A stretch of DNA of 21,816 nucleotides from Stenocarpella maydis (GCA_002270565.1 NQMI01000134.1:1-21816), one strand, 5' to 3'; positions 11,501-20,236 are shown, counted from the stretch's first letter. The notes: a model not told the origin generated them from the letters alone. Made by a program: numbers and translations.

Positions 11501-11591
11501 GGTTCTGGACAAGGAAATGGGAAGCCTGTGCCGCGGCAGCAGCAGACATGGCTGCGGTAGAGGAAGAATGTCCATCTGATATGTCGTCCAT
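5553..11591 (-). CDS. BLM10: Proteasome activator BLM10/PA200
   Basis: ATP-independent HEAT-repeat activator that caps the 20S proteasome and opens its gate, mainly in the nucleus. Three exons: 11119-11591, 5683-11020 and 5553-5615. Intron 1 (11021-11118, GTATGC to AACAG) joins ITLTK to KKTYLKPGDDLYLDWRPLW. Intron 2 (5616-5682, GTGAGC to TGTAG) splits off the last 20 codons. The product is 1957 residues, near yeast Blm10 (about 2140) and human PA200 (1843). The Ser/Ala-rich N-terminus is followed by helical repeat sequence. An acidic insert, DEDEDPLAEVADDEEL, lies near residue 945. The C-terminal domain has the family block LGLGALIEAFPY, then PPPPWMPDVLAHLA and LSEFKKTRQDSW. It ends LWKSYFA: the gate-opening tail is present, but the usual penultimate Tyr of the HbYX motif is Phe. 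The start has a favourable context (TCAACATGG). Reading through intron 2 would lose the tail, so the splice matters. Confidence 0.95.
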
Positions 11592-11825
11592 GTTGACGGA
11601 TTGTGCGAAGGCGGGATCAAGGCGCCAGCTGCCGAAGACCAGCCGGGCTGGTCACGAGAGGAACACCGAGGGCGGAGTAGTTCGAGAGCTGGACGCGAGG
11701 GTCCGGAAGCCGGATCAGGGGCCGAAGCTTGTGGTCGGTCGCACAGGTCGAGATTGGGCCGGCAAGGCGAGGCGGCGAGGATGCGCCTGGCACAGGGACG
11801 GAGGCGATGGAGCTGGTGCGGCGGA

Positions 11826-11834
11826 GGTGGCAAG
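11826..11834 (+). promoter_or_regulatory. PACE-like site upstream of BLM10
   Basis: GGTGGCAAG matches 8 of 9 positions of the yeast proteasome-associated control element GGTGGCAAA, bound by Rpn4. It lies about 235 bp upstream of the BLM10 start codon. A near match of this length can arise by chance in a kilobase, and Rpn4-type control is not assured in filamentous fungi, so this is only a candidate. Confidence 0.25.
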
Positions 11835-12300
11835 CTGAGCAGGAGCACGAGATGATGTGCAGTGCGGTCGGAACACGCAGCGAGTGGGTTGTCGTGACGA
11901 CTGTATTGCTAGTTGAGCTTGGGTCGAATCGTCAACAATGTCTTTGGAGGCGCCCAAGTGTTGTTCATGGGTGTTGCCGGCAGCCTTACGGCTGAGCTTC
12001 CAAAGCTCCGGATGGTCGCCGCGACAAAGCACAGCCCGGTGTGGAGACTGGTGTGTGAAGCAGGCGATGGACGCAGGAGTCAAGGTTGAAGTGACGTGAA
12101 TGGCTCGGGTTGGCCGGCCCTCGGATGGATGGGAGCGTGGTTTTGGAGAGGTGGGAGACGAAGCAAGCAAGGCTCAAGGCTCAAGGTCAAACAAAGGCTC
12201 AACAGCTCGAGATAAGGTTGTCAAGACTAGGAGGACCCCCAAGGCTCCAGGGAGCTTTCGTCACACACTCGCAGCGGATGCTCGCAAAAGCTAGGCCGGG

Positions 12301-12315
12301 CTGGGCTGGGCTGGG
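12301..12315. repeat. CTGGG tandem repeat, three copies
   Basis: Three perfect CTGGG units in a GC-rich context. It is a simple repeat without an evident role. Confidence 0.6.
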
Positions 12316-12563
12316 CGGGAAGTCGGGGGTGCGGGTTGTTGTGTGGGCACTTCAAGGTTTGGGCGTTGACCTGGCCCAGTTGACCTGTTGGAAAATGGGT
12401 CCCCCCTCCAACTTGGTTGCTCTGGTACTGACTGCACTGTGACCTGCTGCAGCTGCTGCACGTACACCACTCTGCCCTGGTGTGGTGTACTCGGTACGTG
12501 ACCAGGATTGTGGGGTAGCTCCAGATGTCCAGTCGATTTTCGGTGGACCCCTGGATCTGGACA

Positions 12564-12586
12564 CCCTGGCCCTGGCCCTGGCCCTG
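12564..12586. repeat. CCCTGG tandem repeat, about 3.8 copies
   Basis: Hexamer CCCTGG repeated head to tail, last unit incomplete. It lies about 980 bp upstream of the BLM10 start. No function can be read from it. Confidence 0.7.
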
Positions 12587-12660
12587 ACTTGAGCCTCTTC
12601 AATGTTGGTCGACGAAATGGGTCTCCCAAGTACTACACAAGTCGTTTCGGGTGTTAGCTA

Positions 12661-15600
12661 TAAAAGTCGAGGCCCAGCAGCCTCCTGAAGAAGCAATTCC
12701 TTAAATGGTACGTATGCATCTGCAGGCACGAAACAGTAGTGACAAAACTGACCTGCGTGTGGGCAATCTCGCTGAGAGCAACACCACGCGTGGCCCTACA
12801 AGTGCGAGCCAAAGGCGAGGAACTGCGCCCTTGTGATGTGATTGACGCAATATCGAAATGCAAGGTCGGACCAACGGCCGCTGTTGGTTGGTGTTCGCGA
12901 CAGCGGTAGGGCGGCACGCGATGCGGGCACAGATGCAGATGCAGACGCATGAACTAATCAATAGGCCACCACACAATGAGCGAGCCAGAGCTCGAGTCTG
13001 CCAAGCTTGTCTTGTCAGTCTCAATTGCTCGCAGGCTGAGTGCAGGCTGGCGAGGTTTGAGCAGCCGAGGAGAAAGAAGTATTATACGTACCCTTCTGAC
13101 TACTCCGGTTCTCCTTATTACTCGATCTCGATTACTTAAAGAAGGCAGGCAGGGCCCGAGTAAAAAAAAGTTATGATCGTCTGGCAAGGTGATCGAGTCT
13201 CGGGAGTTGCTATGGGTTGTTTGGTGGTTTTTTTTTCCCTTCTTCTTTTTCTCTGGTTTTTAAAAAAAAAAAAAAGTGTTCGAGTACAACTTGAACTCGT
13301 CTGCAGATAGATGCACCTTCCCGCCCATTCAAAAAGGGCCAGGCCAACTCTGCTGCAGTAGTAAAACTCAAGCGGGGCTCAGCCGCACTTATTACATGCT
13401 CTCCGTGCGCATTACACAACAGCATTCGCGCACAGCCATCCCAGCCGACTCCTCCGTGCTCTCTGCACCTGCCCAAGACGTGTCCGGCGAGAAAGGCATC
13501 CACCGCCTGACGTATGCCGCAACGGATACCTGCTGAGCCCCGAGCCGCCCCAGTCCCAGCGTACCAACACCAGTTGGCGTCTCGGAGAATTTTCTCGAAG
13601 CTCAGGCAAAAAGCAGAGACATACTGCGCTACAATACACACGGTTTCTCTCTGGCCCCCTATTCTTGGGCTGTAAGCCTCCTCGATTGGGTAGTCCTCCA
13701 GGCACACACATGGCCACGCAACTACAGGCACAAGGCATGAGCAATATGATACGCCTGAGCATGGTCCACAGCACTGACGAATCGGACCTCTGCCTGTTAC
13801 ACTGAGTACTCTGAGATGCCCATCACATAACTCCCGAGGTCGCTCGAGCCACACACAGAGACAGACAGAACAGCCGCTGAGGTCGGATCAACTGCCGCAG
13901 CCAGTCCTGATGCTCGTGTCGGGTCGTATTCAAAGACTGACTTGTTCTCTGCTGCTCTGTGTCGTGTCCCAGAACCACAGATCTAGCCGATTGAATCAAG
14001 GCGGCAGGGGGTCACGACAAGACCTGCAGCCAGATGCCATGCTAGATAATAATCTGTACAAACGGCCACCACCCGCATTTCTCTGCGCTGACGCTGTCAC
14101 ACACATGCTCCCAACAGCACGGCTGGCCAACGGGAGCAGTGCCGGCTTCAGACCTGGGCACCGAGACAGCTCCCAACAGCATACCTTCCTTGATAGCAGT
14201 ATCCAGCCCACGGAGAGTAAAGCTCTATGAAGCTACTCGGCTGAAATCATCCGGGGCTTTCATGTGGACAATTTCGTCGTGCCGTTGCCAGGAAAGACCA
14301 CAGCCTCCTGGTCTGGCCTCCTCTTTCCATCAGGCCTGCCTCTCCGAGCGTGTCGAGGACACGGCAGGGCCTTCGGATCCGCCGCTCGGCCTACTGCCAT
14401 CGGAATGGTCGCACAGCATACAGTCCGGCATAATGTAGTCCAATGTCATCGATGCACGTCCTATACTGGAACAATGTGTCGTTCTCCTCGCCTTGCCGCT
14501 TTGCACATCCGCCGCTCGAACGGCCTTTTACCTAGCGCTACGGAAAGAGGCTAATCTGGGGGTTGCCGGTGCTGTCGAATGGGTGGGCAGCGACTGAGAA
14601 AAGCTCAAAGAGCGCGAGAAGCGGTGGTTCAGAATCCTGCTGCCGGTTGAGGGGGCAAGAAGTGTCGGCGACACTTGCCACCCTAGCATTACTCTGTTCG
14701 CATTGTACTGTGTGTGGGTGCGAAGACCAACACTCTTGGAAACAGTATAGTCGACAATGGCGTGTTCTTGTGTGTAGGCCGACAGGCGAGTGAAGCTTTT
14801 GCTCCGTCAGACCGTCGACATTTTAGCGTGGGAGCTTCTGTCGGCCCTCTGCACAGATTGGAATGCTTGAGGCACCGGGAATGTGTTGGATCCCAGGGCC
14901 AAACCACGCTCAGAGGTGTGGGTGCATCCATTTTCCTCTGTAGTGCAACAGAATGCAGCAGGAGCAGACAGCCACTTAAGATTTGAGAAAGCAAGAATTG
15001 ACAGCAACACAGTGATGCAATGCGTTTGCTGTTCACACATGTCACGAGAATAAGCCGGGGGCAGAGCACAGGCGTGGCGAGGGCCCTTGAATTCCCGGAG
15101 CGCAGCGGGCCCAAGCAGAAACCCCCGCTGCCCCGACCTGCCCCCAATATCCCCCAGTGCCGAAGAACATCCCACTTCTGGCACCATCTTCATAGCCGCA
15201 GTCAAAGGGCAGGACCCGCCCCCCTCACATGCACTCCAACATTGGCCAGATCTGGATCAAATCAGGAATGCGGAGATGGTCAGCCCCCCCCCGCGCGCCA
15301 ATACGCCTTTCTCCTGTGGCTCCCGGTTTCCGATCCGGGTTGATCTGGAGAAATGATGTCGCACAGCTGGCCCGGGCTGCGCGACGGGTGGCTCCACCCT
15401 CGCCAGGGCTCATGCCACCCACCACATGAGTAGCTGTGATCGATCATACCATCCGGGCCCGGCGAGACACCTTTCGTGACACGCTCTACCCAAGGCCCCC
15501 CAGCCCCAGTACGGGGCAACTGCGTGTGCCGACCCGCTCGGGGTCCTTGTGAGTGAACTTGGTGGGGCAAACAATAAACGGGGCGCGTCTCCAGATATTT

Positions 15601-15768
15601 AAGTGGTTTCTGCCCGAGGTGGTGCTCTCGAGGGTGGGAAAGCAGACCATCGTCACCCACCTCTCCTCTCACAAAGACACACCATACCGCAAGCAGACTC
15701 AAAAGCACACTACTGCCCGTTGCCCTGCTGCCAAATCGAGCGAAAGAAAAGCCATAAAATAGCCCATC
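12661..15768. other. Three-kilobase stretch without a convincing gene
   Basis: GC-rich single-copy DNA. Open frames up to 214 codons exist on both strands, but they overlap one another, are rich in Cys, Arg and Ser in the manner of chance GC-rich frames, and match no family I know. I found no chain of frames joined by good GT-AG introns. The homopolymer patch at 13228-13275 and C-runs near 15218-15225 and 15283-15291 are the only conspicuous features. The last 200 bp (AGATATTTAAG near 15593, then CT-rich sequence) look like promoter and leader of the small gene at 15769. A noncoding transcript cannot be excluded. Confidence 0.4.
13228..13275. repeat. Poly-T, pyrimidine tract and poly-A14 patch
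   Basis: A T9 run is followed by a TC-rich tract and then T5A14 (A-run 13262-13275). A retroposed poly-A tail or a nucleosome-disfavouring dA:dT tract would look like this. No element body or target duplication is visible beside it. Confidence 0.6.
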
Positions 15769-16125
15769 ATGACTACCAACTCGTACGGCTCGGCCCTCCC
15801 CAAGTTCGACTGCCCATCAATCCAGCCAGCCGTCACCCGGGCATCCAGGTTGAAGGCACTGCCTCTGTCGGCGAGAATCGTCTCCGTCGCTGCCGTTGCG
15901 GGAATCGGTGCGTTCTCGATGAATTTCCCACCCTCATCCTCGCCCCGTCCAGGTCACTGACGAAACGTAAAACCAGCCATCTACGCCAGGCCTCTGATCC
16001 AGCAGCAGCGCGAGCTGCACGCAACAAGAAGGGCTGCCGAGCCGGCCCTGCGCCAGAGCCCCGTCGCGGCCAGCACCTACGTCCCCTGGGATTACACCGG
16101 GCCCAGAAGGACCCCGAATAAGTGA
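15769..16125 (+). CDS. Small two-exon gene, 95-residue putative membrane-anchored protein
   Basis: Exon 1 (15769-15907) and exon 2 (15977-16125) flank a 69-nt intron with GTGCGT donor, CACTGAC branch site and AACCAG acceptor. Splicing turns two poor short frames into one 95-codon protein. It begins MTTNSYGSALPKFDCPS, has a basic segment (TRASRLKALPLSAR), then one hydrophobic stretch (ARIVSVAAVAGIAIYA, about residues 35-50). The rest is a basic, Gln/Arg/Ala-rich tail with YVPWDYTGPRRTPNK at the end. A short positively flanked membrane segment suggests a small mitochondrial or other organelle membrane protein, but I do not recognise the family and assign no function. The start is supported by an A-rich leader (GCCATAAAATAGCCCATC before ATG) and a CT-rich region with AGATATTTAAG about 175 bp upstream. 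Transcription and splicing are predicted only from sequence. Confidence 0.7.
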
Positions 16126-16503
16126 AAGCATTGCGGGCAGTGGGGGTTTTTTTTTATACAGCCAATTACTGTGAGGGTATAGTAGGCGTGCAGCCTTGTT
16201 CTGCACGCTTGTAGGCATGATGTTTGGTGTTCTGGCGTTTTGGTCTTTGGGAATCTGACCGGGAAATGGGGCGCTCTTAAGCCGGGCTGGTCGACTTCTT
16301 TTAATGTGTTGCATGGAAAGGGCGTTTTTGGCCTAGAAACGATCCCCGGGCTCACATGTAAGACAAAAGATCCTCTGAAATTTATCCTGTCACAACATCA
16401 TTGATCCTTCCATGTGATGGTGCCGATTTGGGGCTGCGAACTCGTTGTCAAGAACCAGTAATCATTCATCAAGGCACTCTTCCTGTCGATCTGAATTTTG
16501 AAT
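16126..16503. other. Intergenic, convergent 3' ends
   Basis: The 3' flank of the small plus-strand gene meets the 3' end of the minus-strand kinase pseudogene. A T-run near 16148-16156 follows the small gene's stop. Short open frames here (61-126 codons) lack family resemblance. No other feature seen. Confidence 0.4.
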
Positions 16504-17850
16504 CTAAGCAGAAAACAGTGAGATGTATTGTGCAGAACGCAGTGGTACAGTCTTCTGTGCGTGCCCGCTGCGATACCTTGTTTCACTAGCCATACGGTGC
16601 CGTTGAACCAGGTCTCTCATGTCTCCGAGCGTACTTGTTATATTGTTAGAGAATTATGACTCTACACAATTTGAAAACAACCTGTTAAGCACTCACTGTT
16701 CCCTCAAGCTCGCATTATCTTTGAAAAGAGCGGAAGCAGGGGTGTTGAACCGCCTGCCTCCCGTGCTAGCAATTAGCAATTACTTGTGCGTGCAAGAGTC
16801 TCGGCCGCGCGCCACTCACAATTGGTATAAGTCAAACCGTCCTCGATAGTCTCCCTCAGGCGCTGATATTGGCACGAAGGATCGGTAGGCTGCCAGGTAA
16901 GTTACTCTTCGCCGAATTTGTTGCAAGCTGGCATCCACTGCCCCAATTCGTCTTATTGCCGTCAGCATTACCACTCACGCAAATCTGGAAAGGCGCATCC
17001 CATTGACCAACATTCGTTGTGCGTGTAAAAGCAGCACGCATCAAAGACAAGCGGCTGCTTCTGGTCGACGTCGGTCCCGGAGTTTGCGTACCAAAGATTG
17101 CCATGGATGAGACTTGGCTTCACAGAGAGCCCTTCGGTCTCGAGGTGGTCGAAGAAGGCGTGGTATAGCCCTCTTCAAAATGAAAGGGATCAGTTCGCCA
17201 AACTTGAGGTCATGGCCCTTGGTTTGTATCTCAAGTTCAAGCGCGAATCTCAGGTTCTTGGAGAGGAATGTTTCCCAGCTCACCTCCCACTCTGTCATCT
17301 GTGTTAGGTTGCCACTGTAGATAGTCACATGTAACGAACTTGCCGTTCGGCAATTTGCTGTCATGGTGAAGCTTTTAAAGCGAGATGCAAACGCAGCAGG
17401 GTCGGGCAAATTCTCGTTTATCTCACGAAATTCGCAGAAAAAGAAATGAGCGTCCGATGTAGACTTGTACATCCCCCAGGCGATAGTCTTCGGGACGAAC
17501 TCCGCTGTCAATGAGTATATGGCTTTCATAAACTCAAACTCGCTCAGCACCATCTTTCTCCCAGTTTCTTCAGACACGATCTTGATGAAAAATGTTTTGG
17601 CGCGTCCATCGCCCGATGTGGTTACGGCCTTGCCGGTGTGAGCCCAGAAGCTATCTCCGTGGCGTCAAATGGTTGAAAGGAGACCACCTTACACCCAGCA
17701 GGCAGCTCTGGAGGTGGTCGCCAATCGCGCACAAGACAAATTATTTTGACTGCATAGTAAGTACTTAGTTAATCAATCACCAGCAATCACATTCGGGTCG
17801 AGGATGATATGTTCAGTATTGAATCCGACGTCGAAAGTCCCGGTACTATC
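16504..17850 (-). pseudogene. Fructosamine/ketosamine-3-kinase family pseudogene, five exons
   Basis: Members of this kinase-fold family phosphorylate protein-bound ketosamines in deglycation. Exons: 17781-about 17850 (TEHIILDPNVIA), 17012-17707, 16820-16951, 16697-16753 and 16504-16633. All four introns (17708-17780, 16952-17011, 16754-16819, 16634-16696; 60-73 nt) have GT-AG ends and rejoin family-like sequence, for example FYTHNE to YELGQWMPACNKFGEE and DLYQL to RFNTPASALF. Exon 2 holds LPAGCKVVSF, HGDSFWAHTG, VPKTIAWGMYKS, IPRLLRP, the catalytic loop (17091-17105) and LVFDACCFY. Lesions: frameshift near 17657-17675; one extra base near 17144-17148; a 5-bp insertion at 16898-16904 creating a stop; catalytic HGD changed to HGN; no in-frame ATG, although an ACG stands beside the hAT insertion where a start would fit. 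No full-length product is possible. The intact BLM10 frame nearby argues against general assembly error. Confidence 0.85.
16898..16904. other. TA-AGT-TA insertion, footprint-like
   Basis: In the kinase pseudogene the family expects GEEYLAAY. The minus strand reads GAG TAACTTAC CTG GCA GCC TAC, which is the expected codons with five extra bases. The insert has the form TA-nnn-TA, the shape left when Tc1/mariner-type transposons (TA target duplication) excise. The assignment to an excision event is inference. Confidence 0.5.
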
Positions 17851-18299
17851 TAGGCCCTGGAATACCCACCCATGGGCACCCATGAATCCTGGGTAATCCT
17901 ATGGGTAATTCTATTAGATATCCAGAAAATAACTAATTTGATAGTAGATTAAGACTAAAGATATATCCTAATTATATATACCCCTATTATAGAGATTATT
18001 ATAGTTAATAGTATTCCTTAGTTCGCCCTAAGAATACCCTTGTATATAGGCTCTATCGTCCTCATTATTAAGTCCTGCTTAGGATAATTTTTAGCAAATG
18101 ATTCTACATTATTTGTCCTAATCTACATCCTAATTAGGTATATAGAATAGATACTTAGTATAGAAATCAAACCGTTGATTTTATGATATTGAATTTAGGA
18201 CCCGGCCTACCCACCCAGGACCCGTGGGTAATTATATCTCTGCAATTACCCACGGGTCCTGCGAGTACGCATTAGGTATATCCTGGGCCTAGTACTATC
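17843..18299. mobile_element. hAT-like non-autonomous element with 8-bp target duplication
   Basis: The element body is 17851-18291 (441 bp). It is flanked by perfect 8-bp direct repeats GTACTATC at 17843-17850 and 18292-18299, the duplication length of the hAT superfamily. Ends are inverted: TAGGCCCTGGA on the left and, read on the opposite strand, TAGGCCCAGGA on the right (10 of 11). Subterminal GGGTAATT motifs recur, and 18218-18259 forms a 16-bp perfect hairpin. The middle (17890-18180) is AT-rich, with no transposase-like frame, so it is a deletion derivative or MITE-like copy, possibly RIP-affected. It sits at the 5' end of the fructosamine kinase pseudogene. Confidence 0.85.
18218..18259. 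repeat. 16-bp perfect inverted repeat in the hAT-like element
   Basis: GGACCCGTGGGTAATT (18218-18233) and AATTACCCACGGGTCC (18244-18259) are exact reverse complements around a 10-nt loop. Related strings (CCTGGGTAATCC, TATGGGTAATTC) lie near the left end at about 17888-17910. Subterminal repeats of this kind often serve as transposase-binding sites in hAT elements; here that is inferred. Confidence 0.85.
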
Positions 18300-18540
18300 C
18301 GTCTTATTGACTCAAACATGAAGAGATGACTCGTTGAAGACGATGTAAGCGTCAGTCTTGCGATGAAAAATTGCTTTGGTGCGACTGACCCAGGCTCTAG
18401 CTTGCAGAGGCACAGCAATAGAGGCATAGTGGAGGCCCTCCAGGCCGGGACCCCTGCCCTTTTGTGGCAGGCCGGAACAAGGCAATGACTGAGCCACCTA
18501 TGTGAACATTGCTAAACTAAATAAGACGGCCCAGGTATTT
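18300..18540. other. Short spacer between hAT-like element and deaminase pseudogene
   Basis: Without the transposon this would join directly to the first exon of the kinase pseudogene and so should contain its promoter. Sixty-codon frames exist on both strands. The plus strand reads RGIVEALQAGTPALLW near 18418-18465, faintly recalling a glycosyltransferase donor-site motif, but the context does not support a gene. Confidence 0.3.
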
Positions 18541-19055
18541 CTACTCGTGAAGTGCCATATTGATCCGCATGATTTGGTCCTCCAAATCTTCAATAATGAT
18601 CATCTTGAGTCCTGAAGCCTCCAGCCTATCCCGCTCCGAGCTCCCAACGACGAAAGTGTCCGGCTCTTGGATTCCAACATGCACCGTCTTAATCACGTCC
18701 TGTAGCTCGATGATATGATCAACACATCATTTGTTGCCCGTCAGCCTGCTGTTACAGGGTTCCGTGGTGGTGTAGAGGACTGTGTTCTTTGGCAGGACCT
18801 CCCCGATGCGAGCCTCGGGATGCCATGCTGATCTGAGACCTTGATGAAGCATCAGTACTCGGCATATACGCTTAGAGGATCGTCGGGTCGATCTCTGGGA
18901 ACTTCTTGTGAGCAGCCTGTGGAGAGAATTTCGCTTCAAATGTTGTGTCGTCCTTCACGAGACTTCAAATAAAGCTCCGACGCAGAACTTGGTCCGTGCT
19001 GGGGCTAAAAGAGTCACTTGGATGAGGGTATAGAGCATGAATTTTCGTAATCGCC
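18541..19055 (-). pseudogene. CMP/dCMP (DRAP-type) deaminase pseudogene
   Basis: Zinc-dependent deaminases of this superfamily act on cytidine-type or pyrimidine substrates such as riboflavin precursors. The minus strand spells the N-terminal piece LLAPARTKFCVGALF (about 19025-18975), then after a degraded gap the motif region YAEY*CFIKVSDQHGI (18866-18820), a one-base frameshift near 18813-18822, PEARIGEVLPKNTVLYTTTEPCN (18820-18751), CVDHII, then IKTVHVGIQEPDTF and a final LEDQIMRINMALHE before TAG at 18541-18543. The zinc ligand His of HAE is Tyr (CAT to TAT, 18858-18866). Stops interrupt at 18852-18854 and 18727-18729, the second between the PC and distal Cys ligands. It is non-functional. 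Several changes fit C-to-T mutation. Subfamily is inferred from memory of fungal homologues. Confidence 0.75.
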
Positions 19056-20236
19056 CACAGAGATTGTATCAGGAGGCTTCTGCGTCATCTCAAATGGGCT
19101 GTGTAAGAGTTTACTAAGTAGGTGCAGGTTGTTGTGGACTTGACCCGAAGGAAGCACATGTTGGTTGTCTGGAAGGATTACGGAAGCCACTTGACTACAA
19201 GCCATGGACGGACATGAGACTTCATGAAAATACCTAGGTAGAGGGCAATGTCTCTGGTTTCATAAATCAACCGGTGTCTGATAAATTAATTTTTAAATAT
19301 GATTCGAAATAAAATTCATCATATATCCGTTGTCAGTGGTATCTGGGTTGGGCACACCGAGAGTGCCGCTGCTCTAAATGCTGGTCCGTCATCTGTCATC
19401 AACCACGCCTGGTAATTTACAGCGGAGGACATGGTAAAAGTGGCAGAAGTGCTCGCTGCTGAGATATAGGAGGAAATTTTCAGTAAAATCCAGTTGGGCC
19501 AATCTGGGGGTGGCAAAACTGATTGACCGCACGGAAGTCGTCGAAGTACTGACACTACTTCACCACATTACACTACACTTATTCCCCACGAGGGCTTCGA
19601 CTGTTTGGCAAATGGGAATTCAGGTTTATACATAGTCTCCGAATTGAGCCTCTCCTGCATAGCAAGGGACTAAAACTTTTCTCGAAACGTTCCACAGCAA
19701 GTGCCTCTGGTAACGACTCTCGATTCAGCACGTGTTCGTACGAAAAACATGGCTAGAGTATCATCAAATATTTCTTCCTCTCTTCGTACCTAGGTATCTC
19801 GGACTTTTTCAGTACTTTTATTATGAAAATTGAGCTTCAGTGGAAAAATAAAATCCTCGTAGTCACATTACTTGTTTATTGTGAGAAGGTTCAAGCGGTC
19901 AAGAATGAGCTTACGTCGCCTGGCCCACCTGTGAAACCTCACTATATGGTTTACAACGGTTCAAACTACTCAGGTGTTCTAGAATTAACACATGTCTGGA
20001 GCACATGCCTTGTACTGTCCTCTCCGTGAGTGCCTATCAGCAGGGACTTCAGAAATGCCAGAGCCTCCGCAGCACAGGTGAATGTTGGATACAAACGAGC
20101 TCCAAGCGCCATATATTCACTGACAAGGAGGCAAACGTTTTGCTGCTCCTTTGGCCCCCAGACGCCGGGTGGGCGGGAGCCAGCGCCCCTTATCAACCCC
20201 TCGACTGCACCAGCCCTCGCTTCAAGAAGTGTGCAG
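19056..20236. other. Gene-poor stretch with possible remnants
   Basis: No intact gene seen. A minus-strand frame starting at 19432 reads MSSAVNYQAWLMTDDGPAF, reminiscent of the N-terminus of zinc-type alcohol dehydrogenases or quinone reductases, but it breaks off after about 30 residues. An open minus-strand segment near 20000-20230 (QQNVCLLVSEYMALGARLYP) looks protein-like but I cannot place it. The rest is AT-richer intergenic sequence. Confidence 0.35.

Larger units (their letters stand above)
11592..12660. other. BLM10 upstream region
   Basis: No gene is supported; open frames on both strands overlap each other and are low-complexity. The region should hold the BLM10 promoter and 5' leader. 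It contains a PACE-like nonamer and two short GC-rich tandem repeats, listed separately. No plus-strand partner gene is evident, so this does not look like a bidirectional promoter. Confidence 0.45.

Noticed and set aside
11601..12442. Possible plus-strand gene divergent from BLM10
   Set aside because: Several overlapping short frames with low-complexity content, no convincing start context, introns or family match.
13210..13854. 214-codon minus-strand open frame
   Set aside because: Its end is translated homopolymer (FFFFLKTREKEEGKKK), the composition is Cys- and Gly-rich in a chance manner, overlapping frames are equally open, and no family is recognisable.
16983..17011. GTGAGT near 16977-16982 as the donor of the second kinase intron
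   Set aside because: That choice gives a garbled junction. The GTTGGT donor at 17006-17011 joins HNE directly to YELGQW, matching the family exactly.
18405..18480. Glycosyltransferase-like segment RGIVEALQAGTPALLW on the plus strand
   Set aside because: Only about 25 residues resemble the UDP-glycosyltransferase donor motif, the key His-Cys-Gly start is absent, and no other part of such a protein is visible.
19319..19555. N-terminal fragment resembling zinc-type alcohol dehydrogenase (NYQAWLMTDDGPAF)
   Set aside because: About 30 residues only, with no continuation into a catalytic domain in any frame; kept as a note rather than a gene.
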